The notes: a model not told the origin generated them from the letters alone. A DNA stretch of 64,000 nt from CAZHVS01 sp964536015 (GCA_964536015.1 CAZHVS010000004.1:1-64000); one strand, 5' to 3'; shown: positions 54,807-63,242, numbered from the stretch's first letter. A program made the numbers and translations.

Positions 54807-55055
54807 ATGAAAACCGTATCAGCAAAAATAAATAACCCGTTAGCAGAATTAATTAGTGATGATATTTACGAACTTCTTACTTATCATGGACTTATTGATG
54901 AGAAGTCTGTTCGCGATTACCAGATAAGAAAAAAATTCAAGCAATTAAGGTCTAGTAAAGTAAGTGCTGGCGATGCTATTGAAGCTATTCGTGATGAATA
55001 TCCTTATTTACAGTTTGATACTATTAGAAAAATAGTTTACCAGATAAGTAAATAA
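54807..55055 (+). CDS. Small helical protein, HTH-like, unknown function
   Basis: An 82-residue soluble protein with no signal or membrane segment. I do not recognise a family. The chain is charged and predicted to be helical; the last 35 residues (VSAGDAIEAIRDEYPYLQFDTIRKIVYQI) have the spacing of a helix-turn-helix in which an A-I-x-x-I-R-D-E-Y helix is followed by a T-I-R-K-I-V helix. A strong ribosome site (GAAAGGTG) precedes the ATG. It follows the candidate RNA and promoter directly, so it may be regulated by that leader or be a small regulator itself (inference). Confidence 0.75.
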   Translation: MKTVSAKINNPLAELISDDIYELLTYHGLIDEKSVRDYQIRKKFKQLRSSKVSAGDAIEAIRDEYPYLQFDTIRKIVYQISK

Positions 55056-55121
55056 TTATTCTCACTTTATTTTGCTTACTAAGAATATTAATCGCTATTC
55101 ATTTATATAATTATAATTTAG

Positions 55122-55150
55122 AGCCCGGAGTTTTGCCGGGCTAATTTTGA
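55122..55150 (+). terminator. Hairpin after the 82-residue gene
   Basis: AGCCCGG (55122-55128) pairs with CCGGGCT (55136-55142) over a seven-base loop and is followed by AATTTTGA. The short T run makes it a weak terminator, so some readthrough into the DUF3098-like and eutN-like genes is likely. Confidence 0.6.
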
Positions 55151-55172
55151 AATATTAATCAGTAGGTTTTTA

Positions 55173-55448
55173 ATGGCAAAAATTGAAAGAAAAAAAAACA
55201 TTAAATCTTCTAAACGTGTTGTTGGCTCACCATTCAGTATTTACTGGAATTCAAATAATTATATTATCCTTATTGCAGGACTTATTACTGCAATAATTGG
55301 ATTTTATTTTTTAAGCGTTAAGCCTTGGGATAGCACCTCTGCATTAGTAATTTCCCCTATTATTTTGCTTATTGCTTATATCATAATAATCCCGCTATCA
55401 ATACTTTACAAGAAAAAAAATAAGGAATCTGAGCAGGAGATTAAATGA
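55173..55448 (+). CDS. DUF3098-like two-helix membrane protein
   Basis: A basic N-terminal 20 residues (KIERKKNIKSSKR) precede two membrane helices (about 30-50 and 58-82) joined by a short loop VKPWDSTSAL. The pattern of an N-terminal Y-near-helix, IIGFYFLS and an SPIILLIAY helix resembles DUF3098 proteins of Bacteroidota, function unknown. The frame ends overlapping the next ATG (ATGA), so it is coupled to the EutN-like gene. Confidence 0.65.
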   Translation: MAKIERKKNIKSSKRVVGSPFSIYWNSNNYIILIAGLITAIIGFYFLSVKPWDSTSALVISPIILLIAYIIIIPLSILYKKKNKESEQEIK

Positions 55449-55720
55449 CTCTTGCTAAAGTAAGAGGAAATATCGTTTCCACTCAAAAGGATCAATACTT
55501 AAAAGGACATAAGTTAATGATTATTAGACAAATCGATCTTGAGGGAAATTATATTGGAAACGATGATATTGTAGCTCTTGATCTAATTGATTCTGGAATT
55601 GGTGATACAGTTCTAATCGTACAGGAGGGGGATGCTGTTCAACAAATTCTTGGACATAATAAAGCTCCTGTTCACACTATGATTGTTGCAATAGTAGATC
55701 AAATCGATTATAAAAAATAA
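55445..55720 (+). CDS. EutN/CcmL family bacterial microcompartment vertex protein
   Basis: A 91-residue protein matching the pentamer-forming shell-vertex family along its full length. TLAKVRGNIVSTQKDQYLKGHKLMII resembles the N-terminal LGKVVGTVVATQK-x-x-L-x-G-x-KLL; IVALDLIDSGIGDTVLIVQEGDAVQQIL resembles the VAVD-x-V-GAG-GE-VL core; and KAPVHTMIVAIVD is the usual end. No hexameric BMC shell proteins or encapsulated enzymes are in the window. It is coupled to the DUF3098-like gene upstream and followed six bases later by dprA. Confidence 0.85.
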   Translation: MTLAKVRGNIVSTQKDQYLKGHKLMIIRQIDLEGNYIGNDDIVALDLIDSGIGDTVLIVQEGDAVQQILGHNKAPVHTMIVAIVDQIDYKK

Positions 55721-55726
55721 ATCAAT

Positions 55727-56848
55727 ATGTCTAAACTTAGTTTAGAACAGATTGCTCACCTTAAATTACTCCTCTCCATTGATGGAATCGGACCGATTAA
55801 ACTTAGAAACCTGATTGCAAAATTTGAAACAACGAGAAACATCCTTTCTGCTCCAATTGAATCACTTATTCAAACAGAAGGAATTAACGATTTACTTGCT
55901 TCAAAAATTGTTGAGTTAAGAAAGTCAATAGAGAAATTTAATAAAATTACTGAGCTTGAATTAATATTCCTTGAGAAAATTAATTCTCGGCTGATTACTA
56001 TTTGGGATGATGAATACCCTTATTTGCTAAAAAAGATTTATGATCCTCCAATATTTCTTTATTATAGAGGTGAATTTTTAAACGAAGATAATTATTCAAT
56101 TGCTATTGTCGGAACACGACAACCGACTAATTATGGAAAGATTCAGACAGAGAAGTTAGTATCAGATTTGGCATTACAAAAAATTACTATTGTAAGTGGA
56201 TTAGCAAGAGGTATTGATTCAGTAGCTCATCGTACAGCTTTAAAAAATGGCGGACGAACAATTGCAGTTTTAGGCTGCGGAATAGATGTAATTTATCCTC
56301 CTGAAAACAAAAAATTATTTGATGAAATTTGTGAAAATGGTTTAATTATTTCCGAATATCCACCGCGGACAAAACCAGACGCATTAAATTTCCCTAAACG
56401 TAACAGGATAATATCTGGTTTATCTCTTGGCACAGTTGTAATAGAGACTGCCGAAACCGGCGGAGCACTTCAAACAGCATCATTTGCACTTGACCAGAAT
56501 AGAGAAGTGTTTGCTTTGCCGGGAAATGTTGGTGTAAGACAATCGGAAGGAACCAATTGTATCATAAAGAAAGGAACCGCAAAACTTATCACTTGTTCAA
56601 GCGATATTCTTGATGAGTTAAAAATTAAATTAAAGCCTGTTGCAAACAAAGAATATCCTCGAGAAAAGATTCAGCTTACAATTTTCGAAGAAAAAATTTT
56701 GAGTTTATTAAGTAACGAACCAAAATATATAGATCTTGTTGCATCTCAATCATCATTCTCTACTCAAGAATGTCTTACTCATTTATTAACTCTTGAAATT
56801 AAAGGACTTGTAAAACAACTTCCTGGAAACAATTTTGTTTTGCTCTAG
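55727..56848 (+). CDS. dprA: DNA-processing protein DprA
   Basis: Loads RecA on incoming single-stranded DNA in natural transformation. An N-terminal helix-hairpin-helix/SAM-like region (ISDGIGPIKLRNLI-type, about 12-60), a Rossmann core with IVGTRQPTNYGKIQTEKL, VSGLARGIDSVAHRTAL, AVLGCGIDVIYPPEN, SEYPPRTKP, FPKRNRIISGLS, VIETAETGGALQTASFALDQNREVFALPGN, and a C-terminal winged-helix domain (about 310-373). 373 residues. Its stop shares the palindrome CTAG (56845-56848) with the stop of convergent rarA. Confidence 0.95.
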   Translation: MSKLSLEQIAHLKLLLSIDGIGPIKLRNLIAKFETTRNILSAPIESLIQTEGINDLLASKIVELRKSIEKFNKITELELIFLEKINSRLITIWDDEYPYLLKKIYDPPIFLYYRGEFLNEDNYSIAIVGTRQPTNYGKIQTEKLVSDLALQKITIVSGLARGIDSVAHRTALKNGGRTIAVLGCGIDVIYPPENKKLFDEICENGLIISEYPPRTKPDALNFPKRNRIISGLSLGTVVIETAETGGALQTASFALDQNREVFALPGNVGVRQSEGTNCIIKKGTAKLITCSSDILDELKIKLKPVANKEYPREKIQLTIFEEKILSLLSNEPKYIDLVASQSSFSTQECLTHLLTLEIKGLVKQLPGNNFVLL

Positions 56849-58146
56849 TCGTATTTTTTTCTATTCTTCCATAGCTTAGAAAGGCGTTCTTTAAGATTCT
56901 TCTCCTGTCCTATCTCAGTAGGTTTGTAATATTGAACTCCTTTCAATTCATCAGGCAAATAATTCTGTTCAACAAAATGATTGTTGAATTCATGCGCATA
57001 TTTATAATCCTTTCCATAACCAAGTTGTTTCATAAGGTTTGTAGGAGCATTTCTTAAGTTAAGAGGAACAGGATACAAAGGTTTATTTTTTACATCACTG
57101 GCTGCTTTTTCTATAGCAAGATAACTCGCATTGCTTTTAGGTGATGAAGCAAGATAGGTTGCACACTGTGATAAAATAATTCTTGCTTCTGGTAAACCAA
57201 TTTTTTCAACAGATGAAAAACAAGCTTCAGCAAGAAGAAGTGCATTAGGTGATGCATTACCGATATCCTCACTTGCAAGTATTATCATTCTTCTTGCAAT
57301 AAACAATGGATCTTCACCACCTTCAATCATTCTTGCCATCCAGTATACTGCTGCGTCAGGATCACTTCCCCGAATACTTTTAATAAAAGCTGAAATTAAA
57401 TTGTAGTGTTCTTCACCTGCTTTGTCATAAATAATGTTTTTCTTTTGAAGAACATTTTCAATTGCTTCTTTAGAGATAATGATTTCTTCCTTTTTAATTT
57501 GCTGCACCACAACCGCTTCAGTCAAATTTAATAATGTTCTTGCATCACCTCCAGAAACATAAATCAGGAAGTTTTTGTCAATTTCTTTTATAATTAGTTT
57601 CGATAAAAATTCATCATTTGTTAATGCGTGGTTAAGAATATCTTCAAGATGATTTTTTTCAAGTTCATTTAGGACATATGTTCTCATTCTTGAACGCAAT
57701 GGAGGTATTACTTCGAATGATGGATTTTCAGTAGTTGCACCAATAAGTATAATTGTCCCTGATTCAACTGCCCCCAGCAAAGCGTCCTGCTGTGCTTTGT
57801 TAAAGCGATGAATTTCATCAATAAACAGAATAGTTTTTTTATTTAACTTTTTATTTTCATCAGCAATTTCAATTATTTTTCTAACATCTTTTACTCCTGA
57901 AGATACAGCATTAATCTGAAAAAATTCTGATTGTGTGTTTTCAGCTATCAGTCTGGCAATGGTTGTCTTGCCTGTTCCCGGTGGCCCCCATAATATGAAT
58001 GAACTTAAAGTATCATTCTCAATCATCAAACGGATTGGTTTATTTTCGCCAAGTAAATGGTTCTGTCCTTTAAATTCAATTATTTTTTTAGGACGGATTC
58101 TTTCGGCAAGTGGAATTTGAGGAATATTAATTTTTTTTTCAGTCAC
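56845..58146 (-). CDS. rarA: Replication-associated recombination protein RarA (MgsA)
   Basis: AAA+ ATPase acting at stalled forks. Walker A GPPGTGKTT (54-62), Walker B with FIDEIHRFNKAQQDALLGAVE (108-128), GATTENPSFEVIPPLRSR (sensor 1 and arginine finger), and the C-terminal tetramerisation region with SAFIKSIRGSDPDAAVYWMARMIEGGEDP and PLNLRNAPTNLMKQLGYGK. The start is GTG and overlaps the previous stop as GTGA. It is the last gene of the metF-ddl operon. Confidence 0.96.
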   Translation of the reverse strand: MTEKKINIPQIPLAERIRPKKIIEFKGQNHLLGENKPIRLMIENDTLSSFILWGPPGTGKTTIARLIAENTQSEFFQINAVSSGVKDVRKIIEIADENKKLNKKTILFIDEIHRFNKAQQDALLGAVESGTIILIGATTENPSFEVIPPLRSRMRTYVLNELEKNHLEDILNHALTNDEFLSKLIIKEIDKNFLIYVSGGDARTLLNLTEAVVVQQIKKEEIIISKEAIENVLQKKNIIYDKAGEEHYNLISAFIKSIRGSDPDAAVYWMARMIEGGEDPLFIARRMIILASEDIGNASPNALLLAEACFSSVEKIGLPEARIILSQCATYLASSPKSNASYLAIEKAASDVKNKPLYPVPLNLRNAPTNLMKQLGYGKDYKYAHEFNNHFVEQNYLPDELKGVQYYKPTEIGQEKNLKERLSKLWKNRKKYD

Positions 58147-58442
58147 GGACTTTGTTGTTCCACTTTTATTTTAATTTCATTTTTTCGGCTCATATTATAT
58201 TTCTCTCTTGCAACTCGTTCAATTTTTGCGGGAATTTTTTTTTCGAGAGAATCAATTTCGTTTTCAAGATTTTTTTTCTCTGTTTGTGCTTTTTTAATTT
58301 CAGTCTGTAATTTATTCGTCTCACTTTTTAATTTAAAATACTTAATTATTCCGGATTCATTAAAAGTTAAATACAACAAACCAAAAAAAATAAAGGTAAT
58401 AAATGAAATCAAAATCAAATTATTATTTTTAAGTTTTAACAT
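58143..58442 (-). CDS. FtsL/DivIC/FtsB-like septum formation protein
   Basis: A single N-terminal membrane helix (about 8-26), a coiled coil (about 33-75, SETNKLQTEIKKAQTEKKNLENEIDSLEKK) and the terminal KIERVAREKYNMSRKNEIKI, which matches the end motif of DivIC/FtsB proteins. 99 residues. It is placed between ddl and rarA, overlapping both. The role in the divisome by analogy is activation of septal peptidoglycan synthesis. Confidence 0.85.
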   Translation of the reverse strand: MLKLKNNNLILISFITFIFFGLLYLTFNESGIIKYFKLKSETNKLQTEIKKAQTEKKNLENEIDSLEKKIPAKIERVAREKYNMSRKNEIKIKVEQQSP

Positions 58443-59449
58443 TACAAAGATAACTTTACAATTCTATCACATAATTCTTCAAATGAAATTCCGACAGCTT
58501 TAGCCATCTTGGGAATTAAACTTGTTGCAGTCATCCCAGGTAAAGTATTAATTTCAAGACAATATATTTTATTTTCCTCTGTCAACCGGAAATCTGTTCT
58601 TGCATAACCTTTGCATTCTATACAATCAAAAGTAATTTTTGTAAGTCTTCGAAGTTCTTGAGAAATATATTCGGGAATATCGGCAGGGACATAATAATCA
58701 CTCATACCTTTAGTGTATTTGCACTCGTAATCATAAATAAAATGCTTGGGTTTAATTTCAAGCACAGGTAAAACCGTATCTTCTATTATTCCTACTGTCA
58801 TTTCCCTGCCAGGAATAAATTGTTCGATCAAAACTTTTTCCGAATATAAAAAAGCATTCTCAAGGCATTTTTCTAATTCCTGAATATTGTTACATACTTC
58901 AATAGCAACTGAAGAACCTTCATCATTCGGTTTAACAACTACAGGGAAATTAAATGAAGAAGTTATTTTCTCAACTACTTTTAGAAGTTGATATTCTTTC
59001 TTTAATATTACAAAATCTTCAGGGACAGATACTCCGTGATCTCTAAAAATTATTTTTGCCATCTCTTTATCCATTGCAAGTGCACTTGCAAGGACACCTG
59101 AACCAGTATATTTAACTCCACGCATTTCAAGCAGAGATTGAATTGTTCCGTCTTCTCCCCACTTTCCATGTAAGCCAATGAATGCAAGATCAATTTCATT
59201 AAAAATATTTAAGGATAATGCCTCTAAATAATTTTTTGTTTTTACTTCCGAAAAATTTTCCCCCGCGAGAAAAAAATCATCAACATTTGTGGGTTGATTT
59301 TTACCATAAGCAGGATCAATTAATTCAACCTGATAACCAAGTGTAGTTAATGCATTATAAATAGCTTTACTGGAAAGCTTTGATACCTCTCTTTCACTTG
59401 AAGAGCCTCCAACAAGTAATCCAATTTTTATTTCCGAATTTTTTTTCAT
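58442..59449 (-). CDS. ddl: D-alanine--D-alanine ligase
   Basis: ATP-dependent ligase making the D-Ala-D-Ala end of peptidoglycan precursors. ATP-grasp fold: GGSSSEREVSKLSS near the N-terminus, FIGLHGKWGEDGTIQSLLEMRGVKYTGSGVLASALAMDK, PVVVKPNDEGSSVAIE, and metal-binding GYARTDFRLTEENKIYCLEINTLPGMTATSLIPKMA. 335 residues. Its ATG overlaps the upstream stop, and its last base overlaps the next start. Confidence 0.97.
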   Translation of the reverse strand: MKKNSEIKIGLLVGGSSSEREVSKLSSKAIYNALTTLGYQVELIDPAYGKNQPTNVDDFFLAGENFSEVKTKNYLEALSLNIFNEIDLAFIGLHGKWGEDGTIQSLLEMRGVKYTGSGVLASALAMDKEMAKIIFRDHGVSVPEDFVILKKEYQLLKVVEKITSSFNFPVVVKPNDEGSSVAIEVCNNIQELEKCLENAFLYSEKVLIEQFIPGREMTVGIIEDTVLPVLEIKPKHFIYDYECKYTKGMSDYYVPADIPEYISQELRRLTKITFDCIECKGYARTDFRLTEENKIYCLEINTLPGMTATSLIPKMAKAVGISFEELCDRIVKLSL

Positions 59450-60108
59450 GTTTCAAATTTATTTTTAGGATGAAGTTTTATCCCATAACTTTTTTCTGCT
59501 ATAGAATAAAGCTGTATTAATTTTTCTCTGTTAATTTCTTTTTCACCGCCAAGCATTTTTGCAATAAAAACTGACTTTGCAGCGTGCTCAAGTTTCTCCA
59601 TTCTGTAATACGCTTCTTTGAGACTTTTACCGATTGCTACCGAACCATGATTTTCCAATAAAAATACATTAGCATAAGCAATAAAAGGTTCCATGCTTTC
59701 GTGTAATTCCTCCGTAGATGGAGTGGAATAGGTACACAAAGGTATTCTTCCAATTGTTAATACCACCTCCGGAAAAATCGGTTTATCGAGGCTTTTTCCA
59801 GAAGTTGCAAAAGCAGTTGCATAAACCGGATGACAGTGGATTACTGCATTTATTTCAGGACGATTTTTATAAACAAAAAGATGAATTTTGTATTCGGTAG
59901 AAATTTTTCCTTTACCATCAATTATTTTTCCATTCGGATCAATTTCCAGAATGTCGCTAAATCCTACATTTCCTTTACAAACTGCAGATCTTGTTATTAA
60001 GAAAGAATTTTTAGAAGCACGAACAGAGATATTGCCATCAAAACCCGAGACAAAATTTTTTTCATAAACACGATGACAAGTATCTATCAATTCTTTTTTG
60101 TTGAACAT
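59446..60108 (-). CDS. Class II aldolase/adducin family protein
   Basis: Zinc-dependent sugar-phosphate aldolase or epimerase related to L-fuculose-1-phosphate aldolase and L-ribulose-5-phosphate 4-epimerase. The metal ligands His91 and His93 (HCHPVYATAF) and His154 (LENHGSVAIG) are present, with GNISVR (25-30) for phosphate binding and the catalytic acidic residue near 72-73 (STEYKIH). 220 residues, a usual size. It overlaps the oxidoreductase gene upstream by 22 bases and ddl by four. Substrate not known. Confidence 0.88.
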   Translation of the reverse strand: MFNKKELIDTCHRVYEKNFVSGFDGNISVRASKNSFLITRSAVCKGNVGFSDILEIDPNGKIIDGKGKISTEYKIHLFVYKNRPEINAVIHCHPVYATAFATSGKSLDKPIFPEVVLTIGRIPLCTYSTPSTEELHESMEPFIAYANVFLLENHGSVAIGKSLKEAYYRMEKLEHAAKSVFIAKMLGGEKEINREKLIQLYSIAEKSYGIKLHPKNKFET

Positions 60109-61106
60109 TTCTTTTCAAACTCTTCAATTAATTGCATATTGATTAACCCTTCTTCTCCAGCAATTTCAGGATTTTCATTCTTAAGAAAAGATTTATTAAC
60201 ACTTCTTAATAAACGAAAAAGATTATTTGCTCTCTTCCTGAATACCTTCTTAGTTTCGCCATCAAGCAGAATGGTAAGTTTTGATGAAGCAGGAAATCTT
60301 GCCCCAATTAAATTATCAATATTAATTGCTCCTTTGGTTCCCAGAATCTCAATCCTGTTAAATGCTTTTGGAGTACAATACGAAACCTGAAAAGCTCCAT
60401 AACCACCATTTTGAAATTTTGCTATTCCCTGAGCAAAGTCTTCTACTTCTGTTTTGTAAAGAATATTATCCATCACTCCATCAATAGAAATAATTTCACC
60501 GCCAAGAACTCTTAAAAGATCAATCATATGAGTACCAAGGTCTCTAATTGCACCGCCTCCAGCAAATTCTTTATTATATCTAAAATTATCCATTTGCGAA
60601 AAATTAATACTAAAACTTAATTTAATAGTTTGAAGTTTACCAATCATCTGTTTCTGAATTAATTCTTTTGTTTTTCTTATGATAGGGTGAAACCTGTATA
60701 CAAAATTTAATGACAATTGAACACTGTTTTCTTTGCAAACATTTACCATCTCTTTTGCCTGGGTGGCAGAAACAGACATTGGCTTATCGCAAAGAATGTG
60801 TTTGCCAGCTTTTGCCGCTTTTATTACCTGTTCATAATGATCAGAATTTTTACTGCCAATGTATACTGCATCAATTTCTGATTTTAAAAATTCTTCATAA
60901 TCATCGTAAGTGTTTTGTATCGAAAATTTTTGTGCAAGAAATTTAGCACGATTTAAGTCGTGACTGTAAATAGAAACTGGCTTGGCTTTCCTTATAAGAT
61001 TGAATGTTGGTAACACAGATATTTCTGTAAATCTTCCACAGCCAGCAATGCCCCATCTTAAGCGTTTCGAAATTCTACCAGTAATTTTTTTTCTGATTTT
61101 TAACAT
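60087..61106 (-). CDS. Gfo/Idh/MocA family oxidoreductase
   Basis: NAD(P)-dependent sugar oxidoreductase. The N-terminal Rossmann fold starts at RWGIAGCGRFTEI and contains the YIGSKNSDHYEQVIKAAKAGKHILCDKPMS signature with the family lysine. The C-terminal GFO-IDH domain includes GGAIRDLGTHMIDLLRVLGG. 339 residues. It lies two bases after metF and is coupled to the class II aldolase, which suggests a joint sugar-conversion step (inference). Confidence 0.9.
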   Translation of the reverse strand: MLKIRKKITGRISKRLRWGIAGCGRFTEISVLPTFNLIRKAKPVSIYSHDLNRAKFLAQKFSIQNTYDDYEEFLKSEIDAVYIGSKNSDHYEQVIKAAKAGKHILCDKPMSVSATQAKEMVNVCKENSVQLSLNFVYRFHPIIRKTKELIQKQMIGKLQTIKLSFSINFSQMDNFRYNKEFAGGGAIRDLGTHMIDLLRVLGGEIISIDGVMDNILYKTEVEDFAQGIAKFQNGGYGAFQVSYCTPKAFNRIEILGTKGAINIDNLIGARFPASSKLTILLDGETKKVFRKRANNLFRLLRSVNKSFLKNENPEIAGEEGLINMQLIEEFEKKCSTKKN

Positions 61107-61108
61107 AT

Positions 61109-62086
61109 CTAACTTGTTGGATATAAATTGTTATGGTTCAATTTTAATTTGTTCATTAACATCTTAATCGGTGCTGAATTTTGCATTACATAAAAATGAA
61201 TACTTGGAACATTTTTATTAAGTAATTCCTCCACCTGTTTGGCTGCCCAGTTCACTCCAATTTCAACAACGTGCTCGGGTCGAGCAGCAATAATTTCATC
61301 TGCAAGTTCATCTGGAATATTCACATAAAAATTTCTCGGTAAATTTGTCAGATGAGATTTAATCGTTAATATTTTTAATCCCGGAATAATTGGAACCGTA
61401 ATTCCTTCTTCGCGACATTTATCAACATAATTGAAAAACGCACTGTTATTAAAAAACATTTGAGTTACAATATATTCGGCTCCTGATTCAATTTTGGCTT
61501 TTGTCCATTTAATATCCATTTTAATATTCGGAGCTTCAAAATGTTTTTCGGGATAGCCACCAACACCAATACAAAAATTTGAAGGTCTTGCATCAAGAAG
61601 ATTTTCTTCAAGATATTTTCCCATATTCATATCAGTAATTTGTTTAACAAGATCTGCGGCATACACATTCACACTTCTTCCAACAGGAATTGGTTTAGTA
61701 TAACCGCTGTCATCACCTCTTATTGCAAGAACGTTATCAATACCAAGATAATTTAATTCTATTAAAAAATCTTCTGTCTCTTCACGTGTAAAATTTTTAC
61801 AAAGGACATGGGGAACTGCATCAATATTATATTTATTCTGAATCAATGCACAGATTCCAAGTGTCCCCGGACGTTTTCTGATAATTCTTTTTTTAATGCC
61901 CGTTACCGTTTCTTCGTACACAGCTTCAGCAGCGTGACTTGTAATATCAATAAACGGCGGCTCGTACAATGCAAGATCATCAATCAATTTTAAGAGCGTT
62001 TTTATATCTCCTCCGCGTGCTGGAGGAATTATCTCAAAACTGATAAATGGAGATTTTGCATTTGCTATATGTTCTATTACCTTCAT
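61109..62086 (-). CDS. metF: Methylenetetrahydrofolate reductase
   Basis: Reduces 5,10-methylene-THF to 5-methyl-THF with FAD for methionine synthesis. TIM barrel with FEIIPPARGGDIKTLLKLIDDLA, DITSHAAEA, ALRGD-type NVLAIRGDDSGY, IGVGGYPEKHFEAPN, GAEYIVTQMFFNNSAFFNYVDKCREEGITVPIIPGL and the late VNWAAKQVEELL. 325 residues, slightly longer than the E. coli form. It is the first gene of the minus-strand operon and divergent from mnmA. Confidence 0.95.
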   Translation of the reverse strand: MKVIEHIANAKSPFISFEIIPPARGGDIKTLLKLIDDLALYEPPFIDITSHAAEAVYEETVTGIKKRIIRKRPGTLGICALIQNKYNIDAVPHVLCKNFTREETEDFLIELNYLGIDNVLAIRGDDSGYTKPIPVGRSVNVYAADLVKQITDMNMGKYLEENLLDARPSNFCIGVGGYPEKHFEAPNIKMDIKWTKAKIESGAEYIVTQMFFNNSAFFNYVDKCREEGITVPIIPGLKILTIKSHLTNLPRNFYVNIPDELADEIIAARPEHVVEIGVNWAAKQVEELLNKNVPSIHFYVMQNSAPIKMLMNKLKLNHNNLYPTS

Positions 62087-62166
62087 AACCTTTTAACTTT
62101 TTATGCACAAATTTAACATATTATTAAAGAATACCGAATACCAGAAAAAATTTCCTGATAAAAGAT

Positions 62167-62174
62167 TAATTTTG
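62167..62174 (+). promoter_or_regulatory. TAnnTTTG promoter element directly before mnmA
   Basis: TAATTTTG matches TAnnTTTG exactly and is followed by CAATA, as at 54590-54595. It ends 12 bases before the ATG of mnmA. The start of transcription would therefore fall within a few bases of the ATG, leaving almost no leader. No ribosome binding site is visible in the intervening A-rich stretch. Confidence 0.45.
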
Positions 62175-62186
62175 CAATAAAAAAAA

Positions 62187-63239
62187 ATGAAAATTGCACT
62201 TTTACTTTCCGGTGGTGTGGATAGTTCTGTTGCTCTTAATCTTTTAAAGAATGAAGGTTATGATGTAACCGCATTTTATCTGAAGATTTGGTTGCAGGAT
62301 GAATTTTCATTCCTTGGTAATTGCCCCTGGGAAGAAGACCTTGAATATTGTCGTAATGTTTGCGAACAATTGGATGTTCCGCTTAAGGTAATTCCGCTGC
62401 AAAATGAATACTGGGATTTTGTTGTAACATACACTATAACAGAAATTAAAGCCGGACGAACTCCCAACCCGGATATTTTTTGCAATCGCCTAATTAAATT
62501 CGGACAATTTTTTGATAAGATTGATTCATCATTTGTTAAGGTAGCTTCTGGTCATTATGCAAACGTTGAAGATGTTAATGGAAAATTTATTTTAAAAAGA
62601 TCGCCGGACCCTATTAAAGATCAGACTTATTTTCTGGCTTACCTTTCTCAATCACAATTAAGCAGGGCAATGTTTCCTATTGGAAAATATACAAAAGAAG
62701 AAATAAGACAGTTTGCAAATCAATTTAATCTTGCTACGAAAACCCGAAAGGACAGCCAGGGAATTTGTTTCCTAGGAAAAATTAAGTTCAATGAATTTGT
62801 TAAACATCATCTTGGTGAAATTGATGGAGATATTATAAATATTGATGATGGGAAAAAACTTGGAGAACATAAAGGTTACTATTTTTATACAATAGGACAA
62901 CGCTCCGGTCTAAGATTAGGCGGAGGTCCGTGGTTTGTAGTAAAAAAAGATATTGAGAAAAATATAATTTATGTTTCGCGTGAAGATTTCATTAATGAAA
63001 AAGAACGTTCTGAATTTAAAGTTGAAAATATAAACTGGATATCCGGAGTTGCTCCTTTAAAGACTAATTTACTTGTGAAGATAAGACATGGTAAACATTT
63101 CTTTAATTGCAAACTTAATTTAATCAATAGCTCAGCAGGTTCTGTTATGATTGATAGACCTGACAAAGGTATCGCTGCAGGACAATTTGCTGTTTTTTAT
63201 GACAAAGATATTTGTTTAGGTGGAGGTGTGATAAATTAG
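62187..63239 (+). CDS. mnmA: tRNA-uridine 2-sulfurtransferase
   Basis: Thiolates U34 of glutamate, glutamine and lysine tRNAs. The PP-loop is SGGVDSS (8-14), the nucleophilic Cys99 lies in NPDIFCNRLIKFG and the resolving Cys194 in DSQGICFLGKIKF. The central DQTYFLAYLSQSQL and the C-terminal barrel with GQRSGLRLGGGPWFV are intact. 350 residues. It stands alone on the plus strand, with a promoter element very close to its start. Confidence 0.96.
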   Translation: MKIALLLSGGVDSSVALNLLKNEGYDVTAFYLKIWLQDEFSFLGNCPWEEDLEYCRNVCEQLDVPLKVIPLQNEYWDFVVTYTITEIKAGRTPNPDIFCNRLIKFGQFFDKIDSSFVKVASGHYANVEDVNGKFILKRSPDPIKDQTYFLAYLSQSQLSRAMFPIGKYTKEEIRQFANQFNLATKTRKDSQGICFLGKIKFNEFVKHHLGEIDGDIINIDDGKKLGEHKGYYFYTIGQRSGLRLGGGPWFVVKKDIEKNIIYVSREDFINEKERSEFKVENINWISGVAPLKTNLLVKIRHGKHFFNCKLNLINSSAGSVMIDRPDKGIAAGQFAVFYDKDICLGGGVIN

Positions 63240-63242
63240 AAG

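Noticed and set aside
55445..55720. A full microcompartment operon
   Set aside because: Only the vertex protein was found; no BMC hexamer, signature enzyme or encapsulation-peptide protein is encoded nearby.
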